A stretch of DNA of 64,000 nucleotides from Bordetella sp. BOR01. Lineage in GTDB: Bacteria > Pseudomonadota > Gammaproteobacteria > Burkholderiales > Burkholderiaceae_B. The notes below the pieces were generated by a model. That model saw only the letters and a program-made list of their open reading frames with translations. It was not told the DNA's origin and did not search any database. The position numbers and the translations under genes were made by a program. This document shows positions 36,121 to 44,489 of the stretch, piece after piece; position 1 is the stretch's first letter; each line of letters starts with the position of its first letter. The stretch is taken from NCBI RefSeq assembly GCF_019218885.1, contig NZ_JAHUWT010000004.1, positions 372,001-436,000 on the forward strand. The letters are read 5' to 3'.

Positions 36121-36447
36121 ATGGACGGCCTGATCGAACGACTGGAAGCAATGCTGGCCCAAGGGCAAGACAACCTGCTTCTGCGCTTTTCGCTGGGCAA
36201 GGCATATGCCGAGCGCGAGGCCTACGGCACAGCCATTCCCCATCTGCGCGCCGCGCTGGCCTTCGACCCGGGCTACTCGGTGGCCTGGAAATGGTTGGGC
36301 AAGGCACAGCAAGGGCAGGGCGACCTGGCCGGCGCCCGGGCGTCCTGGCAAGCCGGGGTCGATGCCGCGCAGGCGCGCGGCGACCAGCAGGTGGTCAAGG
36401 AATTGCAGGTGTTCCTCAAGCGCCTGGATCGCGCCCAACATATGTAA
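36121..36447 (+). CDS. Small TPR-repeat protein
   Basis: The 108-residue soluble protein has two to three tetratricopeptide repeats (LLLRFSLGKAYAEREAYGTAIPHLRAALAFDPG, then YSVAWKWLGKAQQGQGDLAGARASWQAGVDAA), a protein-interaction scaffold. The start at 36121 is chosen because GGAG (36111-36114) lies 6 bp upstream; the frame is open upstream to 35995 without recognisable sequence. It has no export signal. Function unknown. Confidence 0.75.
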   Translation: MDGLIERLEAMLAQGQDNLLLRFSLGKAYAEREAYGTAIPHLRAALAFDPGYSVAWKWLGKAQQGQGDLAGARASWQAGVDAAQARGDQQVVKELQVFLKRLDRAQHM

Positions 36448-36562
36448 AACCTATGAATATATGTGTCCCGCGCGTCCGCACGGGATGCAGGCATATTGAC
36501 GCGCCCGGCTGGCCGCTCTGTAATCAGGGCGCATCGCGACACACCGACGAATGGAAAATTTG

Positions 36563-37999
36563 ATGGACTCCCGCCCGCTACCGCCCAACGGGCAATCCCG
36601 CACCAGCAAGACCGCGCGCGATGCGCTGCAGGGCTTGTGGCGCGCGTTGGATATGCCCGACGAAGCCATGGATTACGTCGACCTGTCGGGCGGCGAACCG
36701 GTGCTGCCTTCTTCGTTCGCGGTGGGCACGGCGGCCCAGGCCAGCATGGCGGCGGCGGCGCTCGCGGCGGCTGAATTATGGACTCTGCGGGGCGCGCCCC
36801 GGCAACGCGTGGCGGTCGATATGCTGCACGCGGCCCAGGAATGCCGCAGCTATTTCACGCTCGATGGCGTGGCGCCCGAAGTGCATGACAAGCTCACCGG
36901 CGTGTACCGGTGCGGCGATGGCGGCTGGGTACGCATCCATGCCAACTTTGCTCACCATCGCGATGGCGCGCTCGCCTTGCTGGGCTGTCCCACGGGCCCG
37001 TCCACGACACGGCAGGCGGTCGAGCAGGCCTTGTCGCAACGGCGCGCGCTCGACGTCGAGCAAGAGGCCGCCGACGCGGGATTAGTGGTGGCCGCCATGC
37101 GTAGTTTCGAAGAATGGGACCGGCACCCCCAATGCCTGGCGCTGGCCGGCCAGCCGGTCATGACTGTCGAGCGCATCGGTGAGGCCGACCCCAGGCCCTT
37201 GCCGCGCTATACGCACGACGCCCGGCCGCTGAAAGACATCCGGGTGCTCGACCTGACGCGCATCATTGCCGGCCCCGTATGCGGCCGCGCGCTCGCGGCT
37301 TACGGTGCCGACGTGATGCTGATCAATTCGCCGCACTTGCCCAACATCGAAACGATCGCTGAAACCAGCCGTGGAAAGTTGTCGGTGCACGCCGACCTGG
37401 AAACCGCCGATGGGCGCATCGCCCTGGCCAATCTGCTGCGCAGCGCCCATGTCTTCGTGCAGGGATACCGGCCTGGCGCGATGCAAGCGCTGGGCTTCGG
37501 ACCGCTGGAAGCGGCGCAACTACGGCCGGGCATTGTCTACGTATCGCTATCCGCTTACGGCGACAGCGGGCCCTGGGCGCAGCGGCGCGGCTTCGATTCA
37601 CTGGTGCAAACCGCCACGGGCTTCAACCATGCCGAAGCGCAAGCGGCAGGCGCACCCGCGCCCAAGCCGCTGCCCGTGCAGATACTCGACCACACGTCCG
37701 GCCACCTGATGGCGTACGGGGCGCAGGTGGCCCTGGCGCGCCAGGCGACCGAAGGTGGCTCATGGCATGTGCGCGTATCGCTGGCCCAGACGGCGCGCTG
37801 GCTGCGATCGTTGGGCCGCGTGGCCAACGGCCTGCAGTGTCCCATGCCGCCGATCGCGGGCTTTCTGGAAACCGGGCCGTCGGGCTTTGGGCAGTTGGCC
37901 GCGGTGCGGCATGCGGCACAATTCTCGTTGACGCCGGCGCGCTGGGTGCGGCCTTCGATGCCGCCGGGTTCGCACCCCACGGTGTGGCCATTCAGCTAG
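36563..37999 (+). CDS. Family III CoA-transferase-like protein with permuted domain order
   Basis: The 478-residue protein contains all parts of a CaiB/Frc-type (family III) CoA-transferase, but in swapped order. Residues about 1-210 look like the usual C-terminal half (GVYRCGDGGWVRIHANF, AAMRSFEEWDRHPQCLA). Residues about 215 onward look like the usual N-terminal half, opening LKDIRVLDLTRIIAGPVCGR. The catalytic Asp is Asp376 in PVQILDHTSGHLMAYG. Whether it is active and which CoA acceptor it uses is unknown. ATG 36551 is an alternative start. Confidence 0.75.
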   Translation: MDSRPLPPNGQSRTSKTARDALQGLWRALDMPDEAMDYVDLSGGEPVLPSSFAVGTAAQASMAAAALAAAELWTLRGAPRQRVAVDMLHAAQECRSYFTLDGVAPEVHDKLTGVYRCGDGGWVRIHANFAHHRDGALALLGCPTGPSTTRQAVEQALSQRRALDVEQEAADAGLVVAAMRSFEEWDRHPQCLALAGQPVMTVERIGEADPRPLPRYTHDARPLKDIRVLDLTRIIAGPVCGRALAAYGADVMLINSPHLPNIETIAETSRGKLSVHADLETADGRIALANLLRSAHVFVQGYRPGAMQALGFGPLEAAQLRPGIVYVSLSAYGDSGPWAQRRGFDSLVQTATGFNHAEAQAAGAPAPKPLPVQILDHTSGHLMAYGAQVALARQATEGGSWHVRVSLAQTARWLRSLGRVANGLQCPMPPIAGFLETGPSGFGQLAAVRHAAQFSLTPARWVRPSMPPGSHPTVWPFS

Positions 38000-38083
38000 G
38001 GCCTGCAGACAGGCCTTAGGGGTTTGCCGCCTGCCGCGGCCGGCCGGGTTTGGGTAGACTGTCGGTTTGGGAAAGGAGCACGT

Positions 38084-38446
38084 ATGTCCGCCACCATTTA
38101 TCACAATCCGCGCTGCAGCACGTCACGCAATGTGCTGCAGATGATCCGCGACGCGGGGATCGAGCCCACGGTCATCGAATACCTGAAATCGCCGCCTTCG
38201 CGCCAGACGCTGGCGGGCCTGATCCAGCAATCCGGCCTCAGCGTACGAGAAGCCGTGCGCAGCAAGGAATCGTTGTACCAAGAGCTGGGCCTGGACGCCG
38301 CCAACGTGTCCGACGATGAACTGCTCGATGCCATGATCGAGAATCCCATCCTGATCAACCGTCCGTTCGTGGTCACGGAGCAGGGCGCCCGCCTGTGCCG
38401 TCCGGCCGAACTGGTGCTGGAAATCCTGCCTGGCGCCACTCGCTGA
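38084..38446 (+). CDS. arsC: ArsC/Spx-family glutaredoxin-dependent arsenate reductase
   Basis: This 120-residue protein of the ArsC/Spx family has the catalytic Cys11 in YHNPRCSTSRN, the VIEYLKSPPSRQTL segment and the C-terminal INRPFVVTEQGARLCRP with the conserved Arg. This pattern matches ArsC, which reduces arsenate to arsenite using glutathione and glutaredoxin. No arsB, arsR or arsH is nearby, so the physiological role may be different. GAAAGGAGCACGT precedes the ATG at 38084. Confidence 0.85.
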   Translation: MSATIYHNPRCSTSRNVLQMIRDAGIEPTVIEYLKSPPSRQTLAGLIQQSGLSVREAVRSKESLYQELGLDAANVSDDELLDAMIENPILINRPFVVTEQGARLCRPAELVLEILPGATR

Positions 38447-38479
38447 CATCCGCGCCGCCGGGCCGCCGGGCCGCAGCGG

Positions 38480-39034
38480 CTACTTGCTGGCCTGCGGCTG
38501 CTTGGCCCGCCAGTCGCGCAGGGCCTGCAAGGTATTGGCAACGTGGTGGTCCGGGTTCATGTCGGTGTAGGCATACAGGATCTTGCCATCCGGCGAAATC
38601 ACGTACGACACCCGCTTGGCATAGTCCGGCCGACGGTCGTGCTGCGCATCGTACGCTTTCATGATCGATTGGTCGCCGTCGGCCGCCACGGCGAATTTGC
38701 TGCGGCATTCGCTCACCGAGAATTTCTTCAAGGTATCGATATCGTCGGCCGAGACGCCGATGACGGTGGCACCCAGCGCCTTGTAGTCGTCGGTGGCCTC
38801 GGCAAAGTTGCGGGCTTCGATGGTGCAGCCCTGCGTGAAGGCAGCCGGATAGAAATACAGAACGACCGGCCCTTGTGCCAGCGCCTGCGCCAGCTTGAAG
38901 GTGAACACTTGCCCGCCCAGCGAGGCGGGGGCCGAGAAATCGGGGGCGGGGGCTCCGGTGGGCAGCTCGGCGCGCGTGGCCAGTGGGGCGGACAGCGCGG
39001 CGGTCAATGCCAACCAGGCAAGATGATGCTTCAT
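38480..39034 (-). CDS. Exported peroxiredoxin (AhpC/TSA, Bcp-like)
   Basis: The 184-residue protein has an N-terminal signal peptide (MKHHLAWLALTAALSAPLATRA) and a peroxiredoxin domain like BCP: VVLYFYPAAFTQGCTIEARNF with the peroxidatic Cys. Such a secreted peroxiredoxin would detoxify peroxides in the periplasm. The start at 39034 gives the signal peptide; the frame is open 18 codons upstream without one. It is one of several oxidant-defence genes in this half of the window. Confidence 0.9.
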   Translation of the reverse strand: MKHHLAWLALTAALSAPLATRAELPTGAPAPDFSAPASLGGQVFTFKLAQALAQGPVVLYFYPAAFTQGCTIEARNFAEATDDYKALGATVIGVSADDIDTLKKFSVSECRSKFAVAADGDQSIMKAYDAQHDRRPDYAKRVSYVISPDGKILYAYTDMNPDHHVANTLQALRDWRAKQPQASK

Positions 39035-39118
39035 GGTGGGTCTCCAGGAGTCGTCAAGGCGAGCGCCGGGGCCATGCTCGCCGGACAATGTGCCGCTTCA
39101 TGCTAGCACCAATGCAAA

Positions 39119-39140
39119 CGGGGCCGCTCGCGCGGCCCCG
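39119..39140 (-). terminator. GC-rich hairpin downstream of the DoxX gene
   Basis: A 9-bp perfect stem (CGGGGCCGC and GCGGCCCCG) with a 4-nt loop lies 29 bp after the DoxX stop. On the minus strand it is followed by TTTG, a weak T-run, so it probably terminates doxX transcription or separates it from the peroxiredoxin gene. Confidence 0.6.
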
Positions 39141-39168
39141 TCGTGCTTGCCGTAGGCGGGTGCCGGCC

Positions 39169-39573
39169 TTAGTTCCAGCGACCGCCAGATCCGCCCAGGG
39201 CAAAACGGCCTGCGCCCATGAACGCCACGGCCAGCGCACTGAACAGGAACATGCCCTGTAGCTCCAGGGCCCAACCACCTTGTTGGGTGAGGCCGGACAG
39301 TTGTCCCGTGTGCGCCAACAGAATGGCCGCCACCATGTTTATCACGATAAACAGGGCACCCAGGCGGCTATAGATACCCAGGATGACGAGCAGCGGCCCG
39401 ATGACTTCACCCACGTAGGCGCCATACGCCAGAAAGCCGGGCAGGCCGTTTGCGGACAGCATGCCGGATATGCCGCCCACGCCGCTCGATAGCTTCATCA
39501 GCCCGTGCATCAGTACCAGAATGCCCACGCTCAGGCGCAGGATCAGCTTGCCGGTGTCATCAGATTTGATCAT
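39169..39573 (-). CDS. DoxX-family membrane protein
   Basis: This 134-residue integral membrane protein has four hydrophobic helices. DoxX-type features are LSVGILVLMHGLMKLSSGVGGI, the short turn GLPGFLAYGAYVGEVIGPLLVI and the GGWALELQGMFLFSALAVAFMGAG ending. Related DoxX proteins (DoxD/DoxX-type subunits) accompany thiosulfate:quinone oxidoreductase, but small stand-alone members have unknown roles and are often linked to oxidative stress. No quinone oxidoreductase is adjacent. Confidence 0.87.
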   Translation of the reverse strand: MIKSDDTGKLILRLSVGILVLMHGLMKLSSGVGGISGMLSANGLPGFLAYGAYVGEVIGPLLVILGIYSRLGALFIVINMVAAILLAHTGQLSGLTQQGGWALELQGMFLFSALAVAFMGAGRFALGGSGGRWN

Positions 39574-39794
39574 GGTGATTCTCTTTGTTTGTTCAGGAGG
39601 AAAAGCCCGTAATCAGAGCCCGCCGGACCGGCATGGTTCCCGCGCCGTGAGCGCACTCATTATTGCAAATCTTTCGCCAATGGCAAGGGTATACCCCAGC
39701 GGGCGGCAATACGCCAGCCCCGCGAGACCGGTGCAACACTTTTCTGCTAAGGTGAAGTCGTGTCGTTCCGACCTCGACCAAAGGAGGCCCGTTC

Positions 39795-40853
39795 ATGTCT
39801 CGCGTCATGTCCGACCCCTGGTGTTCTGGCGTGATACCTCCGTATATGCTGGATCGCCTGGCGCAGCATGCCAGCCCGCGCGTACGCCAGCGCGCCCTGG
39901 CCACCTTGCGCATCGAACAGCAAGAGCGCAGCCTGCGCGCCATCCAAGGCACAGCCGCAGCCAGTGCCCGCTTGCCAGCCGCAACAATATTGTCGCCGGG
40001 CCATGTCAGCCGCGCCGTGTTCAACGCGGCCAACGGAACCAACTTGCCCGGCCAATTGGTGCGGGCCGAAGGCCAGCCGCCCAGTGGCGATGCGGCGGTC
40101 GACGAAGCCTACGAGCACCTGGGGGCCACTTACGAGCTGTTCTGGCAGGTGTATCGCCGCCATTCCATCGACAATGCAGGCCTGCCGCTGATCGGTACCG
40201 TGCATTATGGCGACGACTACGACAACGCCTTCTGGAATGGCACGCAAATGGTGTTTGGCGATGGCGATGGCGAAGTCTTCAACCGCTTCACCCTGGCAGT
40301 CGATGTGGTGGGACATGAGCTGTGCCACGGCGTCGTCGACCATGAAGCCGGCCTGCGCTATCAGGGGCAATCGGGTGCGCTGAATGAATCGCTGTCGGAC
40401 GTGTTCGGTTCGCTGGTCAAGCAGCATCGTGCCGGCCAAAGCGCCGAACAGGCCGACTGGCTGATCGGTGCCGGCCTGTTCACCGCGGCCGTCAATGCCC
40501 GGGCGCTGCGCTCGATGGCCCAGCCGGGCTCTGCCTATGACGATCCCGCCCTGGGCAAAGATCCGCAGCCCGGCCACATGCAAGATTACGTCGACACCGC
40601 CGACGACAACGGCGGCGTGCACATCAACTCGGGCATTCCCAATCGGGCGTTCTATCTGGCCGCCACCGCATTGGGCGGGCCGGCCTGGGAACGGGCCGGA
40701 CGTGTCTGGTATGACACCCTGCGCGACAAGCGGCTGGGTGCCCAGGCCGATTTCGTGGCGTTCGCCACATTGACGGTCGAGGCCGCCAGCGCCGACTCGC
40801 CCACTCACCAGGCGGTGCACGAGGCATGGCGCCAGGTCGGCGTACTGCCATGA
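39795..40853 (+). CDS. Protealysin-like M4 metalloprotease
   Basis: This 352-residue M4 (thermolysin family) metalloprotease has HELCH with zinc ligands His174 and His178 and catalytic Glu175, and the third zinc ligand in GALNESLSDVFGSLV. The catalytic histidine is in GVHINSGIPNRAF. There is no signal peptide; the short pro-region with VIPPYMLDRLA matches protealysins of Serratia, which lack the long FTP propeptide of thermolysin. It overlaps the next gene by 4 bp, whose product resembles the protealysin inhibitor emfourin. Confidence 0.92.
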   Translation: MSRVMSDPWCSGVIPPYMLDRLAQHASPRVRQRALATLRIEQQERSLRAIQGTAAASARLPAATILSPGHVSRAVFNAANGTNLPGQLVRAEGQPPSGDAAVDEAYEHLGATYELFWQVYRRHSIDNAGLPLIGTVHYGDDYDNAFWNGTQMVFGDGDGEVFNRFTLAVDVVGHELCHGVVDHEAGLRYQGQSGALNESLSDVFGSLVKQHRAGQSAEQADWLIGAGLFTAAVNARALRSMAQPGSAYDDPALGKDPQPGHMQDYVDTADDNGGVHINSGIPNRAFYLAATALGGPAWERAGRVWYDTLRDKRLGAQADFVAFATLTVEAASADSPTHQAVHEAWRQVGVLP

Positions 40854-41161
40854 TCGAACTGCCTTCCTTGTCAGATGCCACGCTGGTGCGGGTATCGCGC
40901 CAGGGCGGCATTGCCTATGTGCCAGGGCGGGCCGCGCCACGCGATATCGACCTGCGCGCCTGTCCCGAAGACGTGCGGCGCGACGTATGCCAGGCACTGC
41001 AGCAGGCCGCGCCGCTGGCGACGGGCGAGGCCGAGCCGGGCGGCGACCAGCGCTACTTCCGCATCGAGATCTGGTTTGTGGATGACACCGCCACCGTGCG
41101 GTTCCAGGTTCCCGAGACACGGGCGCCCGAACCGTTGCTGCGCCTCTGGAAGGGCTTGTGA
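40850..41161 (+). CDS. Emfourin-like protealysin inhibitor
   Basis: The 103-residue protein directly follows the M4 protease gene, overlapping by 4 bp (ATGA). Its position, size and beta-rich make-up (LVRVSRQGGIAYVPG, YFRIEIWFVDDTATVRFQVPE) match emfourin (M4in), a proteinaceous inhibitor encoded next to protealysin. Emfourins inhibit the mature protease and may guard the cell against its intracellular activity. Identification rests on context and overall pattern. Confidence 0.75.
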   Translation: MIELPSLSDATLVRVSRQGGIAYVPGRAAPRDIDLRACPEDVRRDVCQALQQAAPLATGEAEPGGDQRYFRIEIWFVDDTATVRFQVPETRAPEPLLRLWKGL

Positions 41162-41190
41162 ACCGTGCCCGACTGATGGCCCGGTAAGGC

Positions 41191-42144
41191 TTACGCCACC
41201 ATTTCCGGCAAATGAGGGGTCCAGAAAGCACGATCGGGCAAGGGCCCGATTGCAGCGGCCAGGTTGTCGCGCATGTGCGCGGCCCGGCCCGTGCCGGGAA
41301 TCGCGCACGTGACCGCCGCGTGGCTCAGCACGAACTTCAGCAGTAATTGCGGCCAACTGGCCGCCCCGATCTCGGCGGCCCAAGCCGGCAACGGGCGGCC
41401 TTGCATGCGGCGCAGCAAGCCACCACCGCCGAACGGACGGTTCACCAGCACGGCTACCCCGCGCTCGGCTGCCAGCGGCAGCAGGCGTTGTTCGGCAGCA
41501 CGGTCATCGGCGGAATAATTGATCTGCAGGAAGTCCAGCCGTTCCGCGCGCAGCACGGCCTCGACGTCGTCGTAGGCGCTGGCAGTGTAATGGGTGATGC
41601 CCACATAGCGCAGGCGCCCCTGGGCCTGCCAATCGCGCAGCACGGGCAGGTGAGTGCGCCAGTCCAGCAGGTTATGGATTTGCATCAAGTCGATGCGCGG
41701 GGTGCGCAACAGCTTGAACGAGTCTTCCATCTGGGTAATGCCGGCGCTGCGGCCCTGGGTCCAGACCTTGGCCGCCAGGAAGGCACGCGCATGGCTGTTC
41801 GAGGCCGCCAGCAATTGGCCGGTGACCGCTTCTGCGCGGCCGTACATGGGCGAACTGTCGAGCACGGACCCGCCGGCGGCGAACAGGGTCGACAGCACGT
41901 CGGCCAGTTCCTGGTATTCGGTGCTGCCTACATCCACGTCGAAGCCGCGGTACGTGCCACAACCGACGATGGGCAGGGGCTCGCCGGATACGGGAATGGA
42001 GCGGGAGGGCAAGGGCGAAGCGGCTGCCGAGGCCGTGGCAGGGCCCAGCCTGGCCAAGGCCGCGCCGCCGGCGGCGCCGGCCGCCAGTCGCAGGAATCGG
42101 GCACGGGTCATGCCTGATGGCGCAAAAGGGGAAGCAGTGGGCAT
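41191..42144 (-). CDS. Aldo/keto reductase with an N-terminal export-like signal
   Basis: This 317-residue AKR-family barrel contains the aldo/keto reductase scaffold: DSSPMYGRAEAVTGQLL (active-site Tyr region), IDLMQIHNLLDW and the C-terminal IPGTGRAAHMRDNLAAA. The N-terminus TRARFLRLAAGAAGGAALARLGPA resembles a Tat- or Sec-type signal but lacks a consecutive Arg pair, so export is uncertain. It could be a periplasmic member of the AKR superfamily. Substrate unknown. Confidence 0.85.
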   Translation of the reverse strand: MPTASPFAPSGMTRARFLRLAAGAAGGAALARLGPATASAAASPLPSRSIPVSGEPLPIVGCGTYRGFDVDVGSTEYQELADVLSTLFAAGGSVLDSSPMYGRAEAVTGQLLAASNSHARAFLAAKVWTQGRSAGITQMEDSFKLLRTPRIDLMQIHNLLDWRTHLPVLRDWQAQGRLRYVGITHYTASAYDDVEAVLRAERLDFLQINYSADDRAAEQRLLPLAAERGVAVLVNRPFGGGGLLRRMQGRPLPAWAAEIGAASWPQLLLKFVLSHAAVTCAIPGTGRAAHMRDNLAAAIGPLPDRAFWTPHLPEMVA

Positions 42145-42170
42145 GTCGGGCTCCGGAGGCCGCGGCCAGG

Positions 42171-42596
42171 CTATTTCACCAACGTGACAGGCACTTCCGC
42201 CAGCGCGATGACTTTGTTGGCGACCGAACCCAGCAGGATGCCTGGCAGGGCGCTCAAGCCGCGCGTACCCATGACGATATGGGCGCATTGCTGCGCACGG
42301 GCATAGGCGGCGATGGTTTGCGCCGATTGGCCGGGCTGCACGGCCGTAACAAACGGCACGCCGCTTTGCTCGGCAATTTTTCGTGCATCGGCCAGCGCCT
42401 TGGTGCCTTCTTCGTTGTAGTAATCCTGGATTTCCTGTTTGTCCAGGAACATGCGGGCGTGGCCGGACAGGATGGGCAAGGGCACGTTCAACAAGTGCAG
42501 TTCGGCTTCGCTCTGCTGCCCGGCCATGGCGATGGCCGCCTGCAGCGCGCGCGTTGCGCATTCGGAACCGTCGATGGGAACTAGGATCTTGAACAT
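42171..42596 (-). CDS. Universal stress protein (UspA family)
   Basis: This 141-residue UspA-like protein has the ATP-binding Usp fold: MFKILVPIDGSECATRALQAAI at the N-terminus and IVMGTRGLSALPGILLGSVANKVIALAEVPVTLV at the end, with the Gly-2x-Gly-9x-Gly-Ser nucleotide pattern. Usp proteins are induced by diverse stresses. It is transcribed on the minus strand, ahead of the aldo/keto reductase gene. Confidence 0.93.
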   Translation of the reverse strand: MFKILVPIDGSECATRALQAAIAMAGQQSEAELHLLNVPLPILSGHARMFLDKQEIQDYYNEEGTKALADARKIAEQSGVPFVTAVQPGQSAQTIAAYARAQQCAHIVMGTRGLSALPGILLGSVANKVIALAEVPVTLVK

Positions 42597-42693
42597 AGGC
42601 TGCTCCGTGAAGTAGGGGACGGGTAGGAACCTCTGTTTCAGGATAGCGGATCAGGCTGAGGGTCTATTGACCGACGTCAAGCGCGGCGGGCAA

Positions 42694-43938
42694 TCATTGC
42701 CGTAGCGCCTGGACCGACTCGGGGGTGACGTCGGCAGCCTGTCCGCCCCAACGGGCACGCAGATAATTGGACAAGTCAGCCAACTGCGCATTTGTCAGTG
42801 TACCGGCAAAGCCGGGCATTGCCTGCATGGCGGCGGTGCCTGGAAAATCCTGCGCCTTGATGCCGTCGAGCATCACCGCGACCAGGTTGTGCGCATCGGG
42901 GTCGCGCAAGGTGGCATTGCCTTGCATGGCAACTGCCACCCCGGGCTTGCCTTCGCCCTCGAAACCATGGCAGCCGGCACACAGCGCGGTATACAGGCCC
43001 TTGCCGCTGTCGCGCAGCCGCGGTTCGACCTGCGCCGGTTGTACCGCCTTGGGTGCGGGCGGCGTATCGCCCAGCAGGTAGGTGGTCAGGGCTGCGATAT
43101 CTTGCTTGGCCAGGTGCTGTGTGCTCAGGTGCACCACCGGGAACATTTCATCGAACACCGCGCCTTGCGGGGCGATGCCGGTGGCGAACAGGATGTTCAG
43201 GTCATCGGCCGTCCAGCCCCGCGAGGCAAGGCCGGCGGGCGAGATATCGGGCGCCTTGATGCGGCCCAGGGCGCCACCCTGCAAAGGCTGGTCGGGATCG
43301 AGCTGGCCCAGCTTCCCGCGCGGCGTGTGGCATTCGGCGCAATGACCCAGCGCACCGGCCAGGTAGCGGCCGCGCAGCCAGGCCTGCGAACTGCCTTGCG
43401 AGGCATCGGGCAGGCTGTCTTCCAGGAACAGCCAGTCCCAGAACCGCACGCCGAAGCGCAGGTTATAGGGAAAATCGAGCTCGGGTTCGCGGTTGGGCAC
43501 GGCCGCGGGCTTGACGGTGCGCAGGTACGCAAACATGGCGTCGCTGTCGGCGCGGGTCAGTTGACGGTACGAGGTGTAGGGCATGGCCGGATACAACTGC
43601 CGGTCCGGCGCCACGCCATCGTGTAGCGCAGCGTAGAAATCGTCGGCGCTCCAGTTGCCGATGCCATTTTCGGCGTCGGGCGTGATGTTGGTGCCGTAGA
43701 ACTTGCCGAACGGCGAAGCCAGTGGCACGCCGCCCGCGAAGGGCGCGCCATCGTCGGCCGTATGGCAGGCCGCGCAATCGGCCGCCTGCACCAGGTAGCG
43801 GCCACGCAGCAATTGATCCTGGCCAGCGGCGATTGGCGGGGAGGGGGGCGGGAGCGGGTCGTCCTGCCGGCCACAGGCGGCCAGCGCAGCCAGGCCGGCG
43901 GCCGCCAACATGGCGCGCATCGGAAGCAAATGTGCCAT
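42694..43938 (-). CDS. Triheme cytochrome c subunit of a molybdenum hydroxylase
   Basis: This 414-residue lipoprotein (lipobox LAAC, Cys22) has three heme-binding motifs: CAACH (55-59), CAECH and CAGCH. This is the usual cytochrome subunit that passes electrons from periplasmic aldehyde- or N-heterocycle-oxidising Moco enzymes to the respiratory chain. It follows the 2Fe-2S and Moco subunit genes in the same operon. The start at 43938 is chosen because the upstream open frame is only the shadow of the iron-sulfur gene. Confidence 0.93.
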   Translation of the reverse strand: MAHLLPMRAMLAAAGLAALAACGRQDDPLPPPSPPIAAGQDQLLRGRYLVQAADCAACHTADDGAPFAGGVPLASPFGKFYGTNITPDAENGIGNWSADDFYAALHDGVAPDRQLYPAMPYTSYRQLTRADSDAMFAYLRTVKPAAVPNREPELDFPYNLRFGVRFWDWLFLEDSLPDASQGSSQAWLRGRYLAGALGHCAECHTPRGKLGQLDPDQPLQGGALGRIKAPDISPAGLASRGWTADDLNILFATGIAPQGAVFDEMFPVVHLSTQHLAKQDIAALTTYLLGDTPPAPKAVQPAQVEPRLRDSGKGLYTALCAGCHGFEGEGKPGVAVAMQGNATLRDPDAHNLVAVMLDGIKAQDFPGTAAMQAMPGFAGTLTNAQLADLSNYLRARWGGQAADVTPESVQALRQ

Positions 43939-43940
43939 GG

Positions 43941-44489
43941 TCAGACTCCGGTCGTCAGGCCGGGCGTGTTCAGCACCACGTCTTTTACGGCCTGGTGATA
44001 GCGGACATAGCCGGTGCAGCGGCAGATGTGGTGGTCCAGCGCCTGGGTGACAGCCTGCTCGACCTGCGCCCGCTCGATGGGGTGGCGTTGCAGCCGTTCG
44101 ACCAAGACCGTGGCAGCGTTGACGAAGCCCGGCGTACAGTAGCCGCACTGGAAACTGTAGTGATCCAGGAATTTCTGCTGGATGGGCGACAGGGCCACGA
44201 CTTCGCCCTGCACATTGCGCCGGCCATGCGCCTCTACGGTGCGCACGTGCTTGCCCTGGAAGAACAGGGCGCCTGTAATACAGGTGCGGATTTCTTCGCT
44301 GGTGCCGTCGGGCTTGTCCAGGATGACGACGCAGGCATGGCAGATGCCCTGGCCGCAGCCCAGCCGCGATCCGGTCAGCGCCACGTACTCGTGCAGGAAG
44401 TCGATCATCATCAGGTTGGCCGGCACTTGCAGGGGGCCAACGGCCTGGCCGTTGATGGTCAGGCTGAGGGGTTCGGTGGGGATGCTCAT
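43941..44489 (-). CDS. 2Fe-2S subunit of a periplasmic molybdenum hydroxylase
   Basis: The 182-residue protein has a ferredoxin-type 2Fe-2S domain (GSRLGCGQGICHACVV) and a C-terminal helical 2Fe-2S domain (FQCGYCTPGFV and HHICRCTGYVRYHQAV). It is the electron-transfer subunit of the IorA/AldG type, lacking its own signal peptide; it is probably carried across the membrane with the Tat-exported large subunit. It overlaps the large-subunit gene by 4 bp and precedes the cytochrome gene by 2 bp. Confidence 0.95.
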   Translation of the reverse strand: MSIPTEPLSLTINGQAVGPLQVPANLMMIDFLHEYVALTGSRLGCGQGICHACVVILDKPDGTSEEIRTCITGALFFQGKHVRTVEAHGRRNVQGEVVALSPIQQKFLDHYSFQCGYCTPGFVNAATVLVERLQRHPIERAQVEQAVTQALDHHICRCTGYVRYHQAVKDVVLNTPGLTTGV

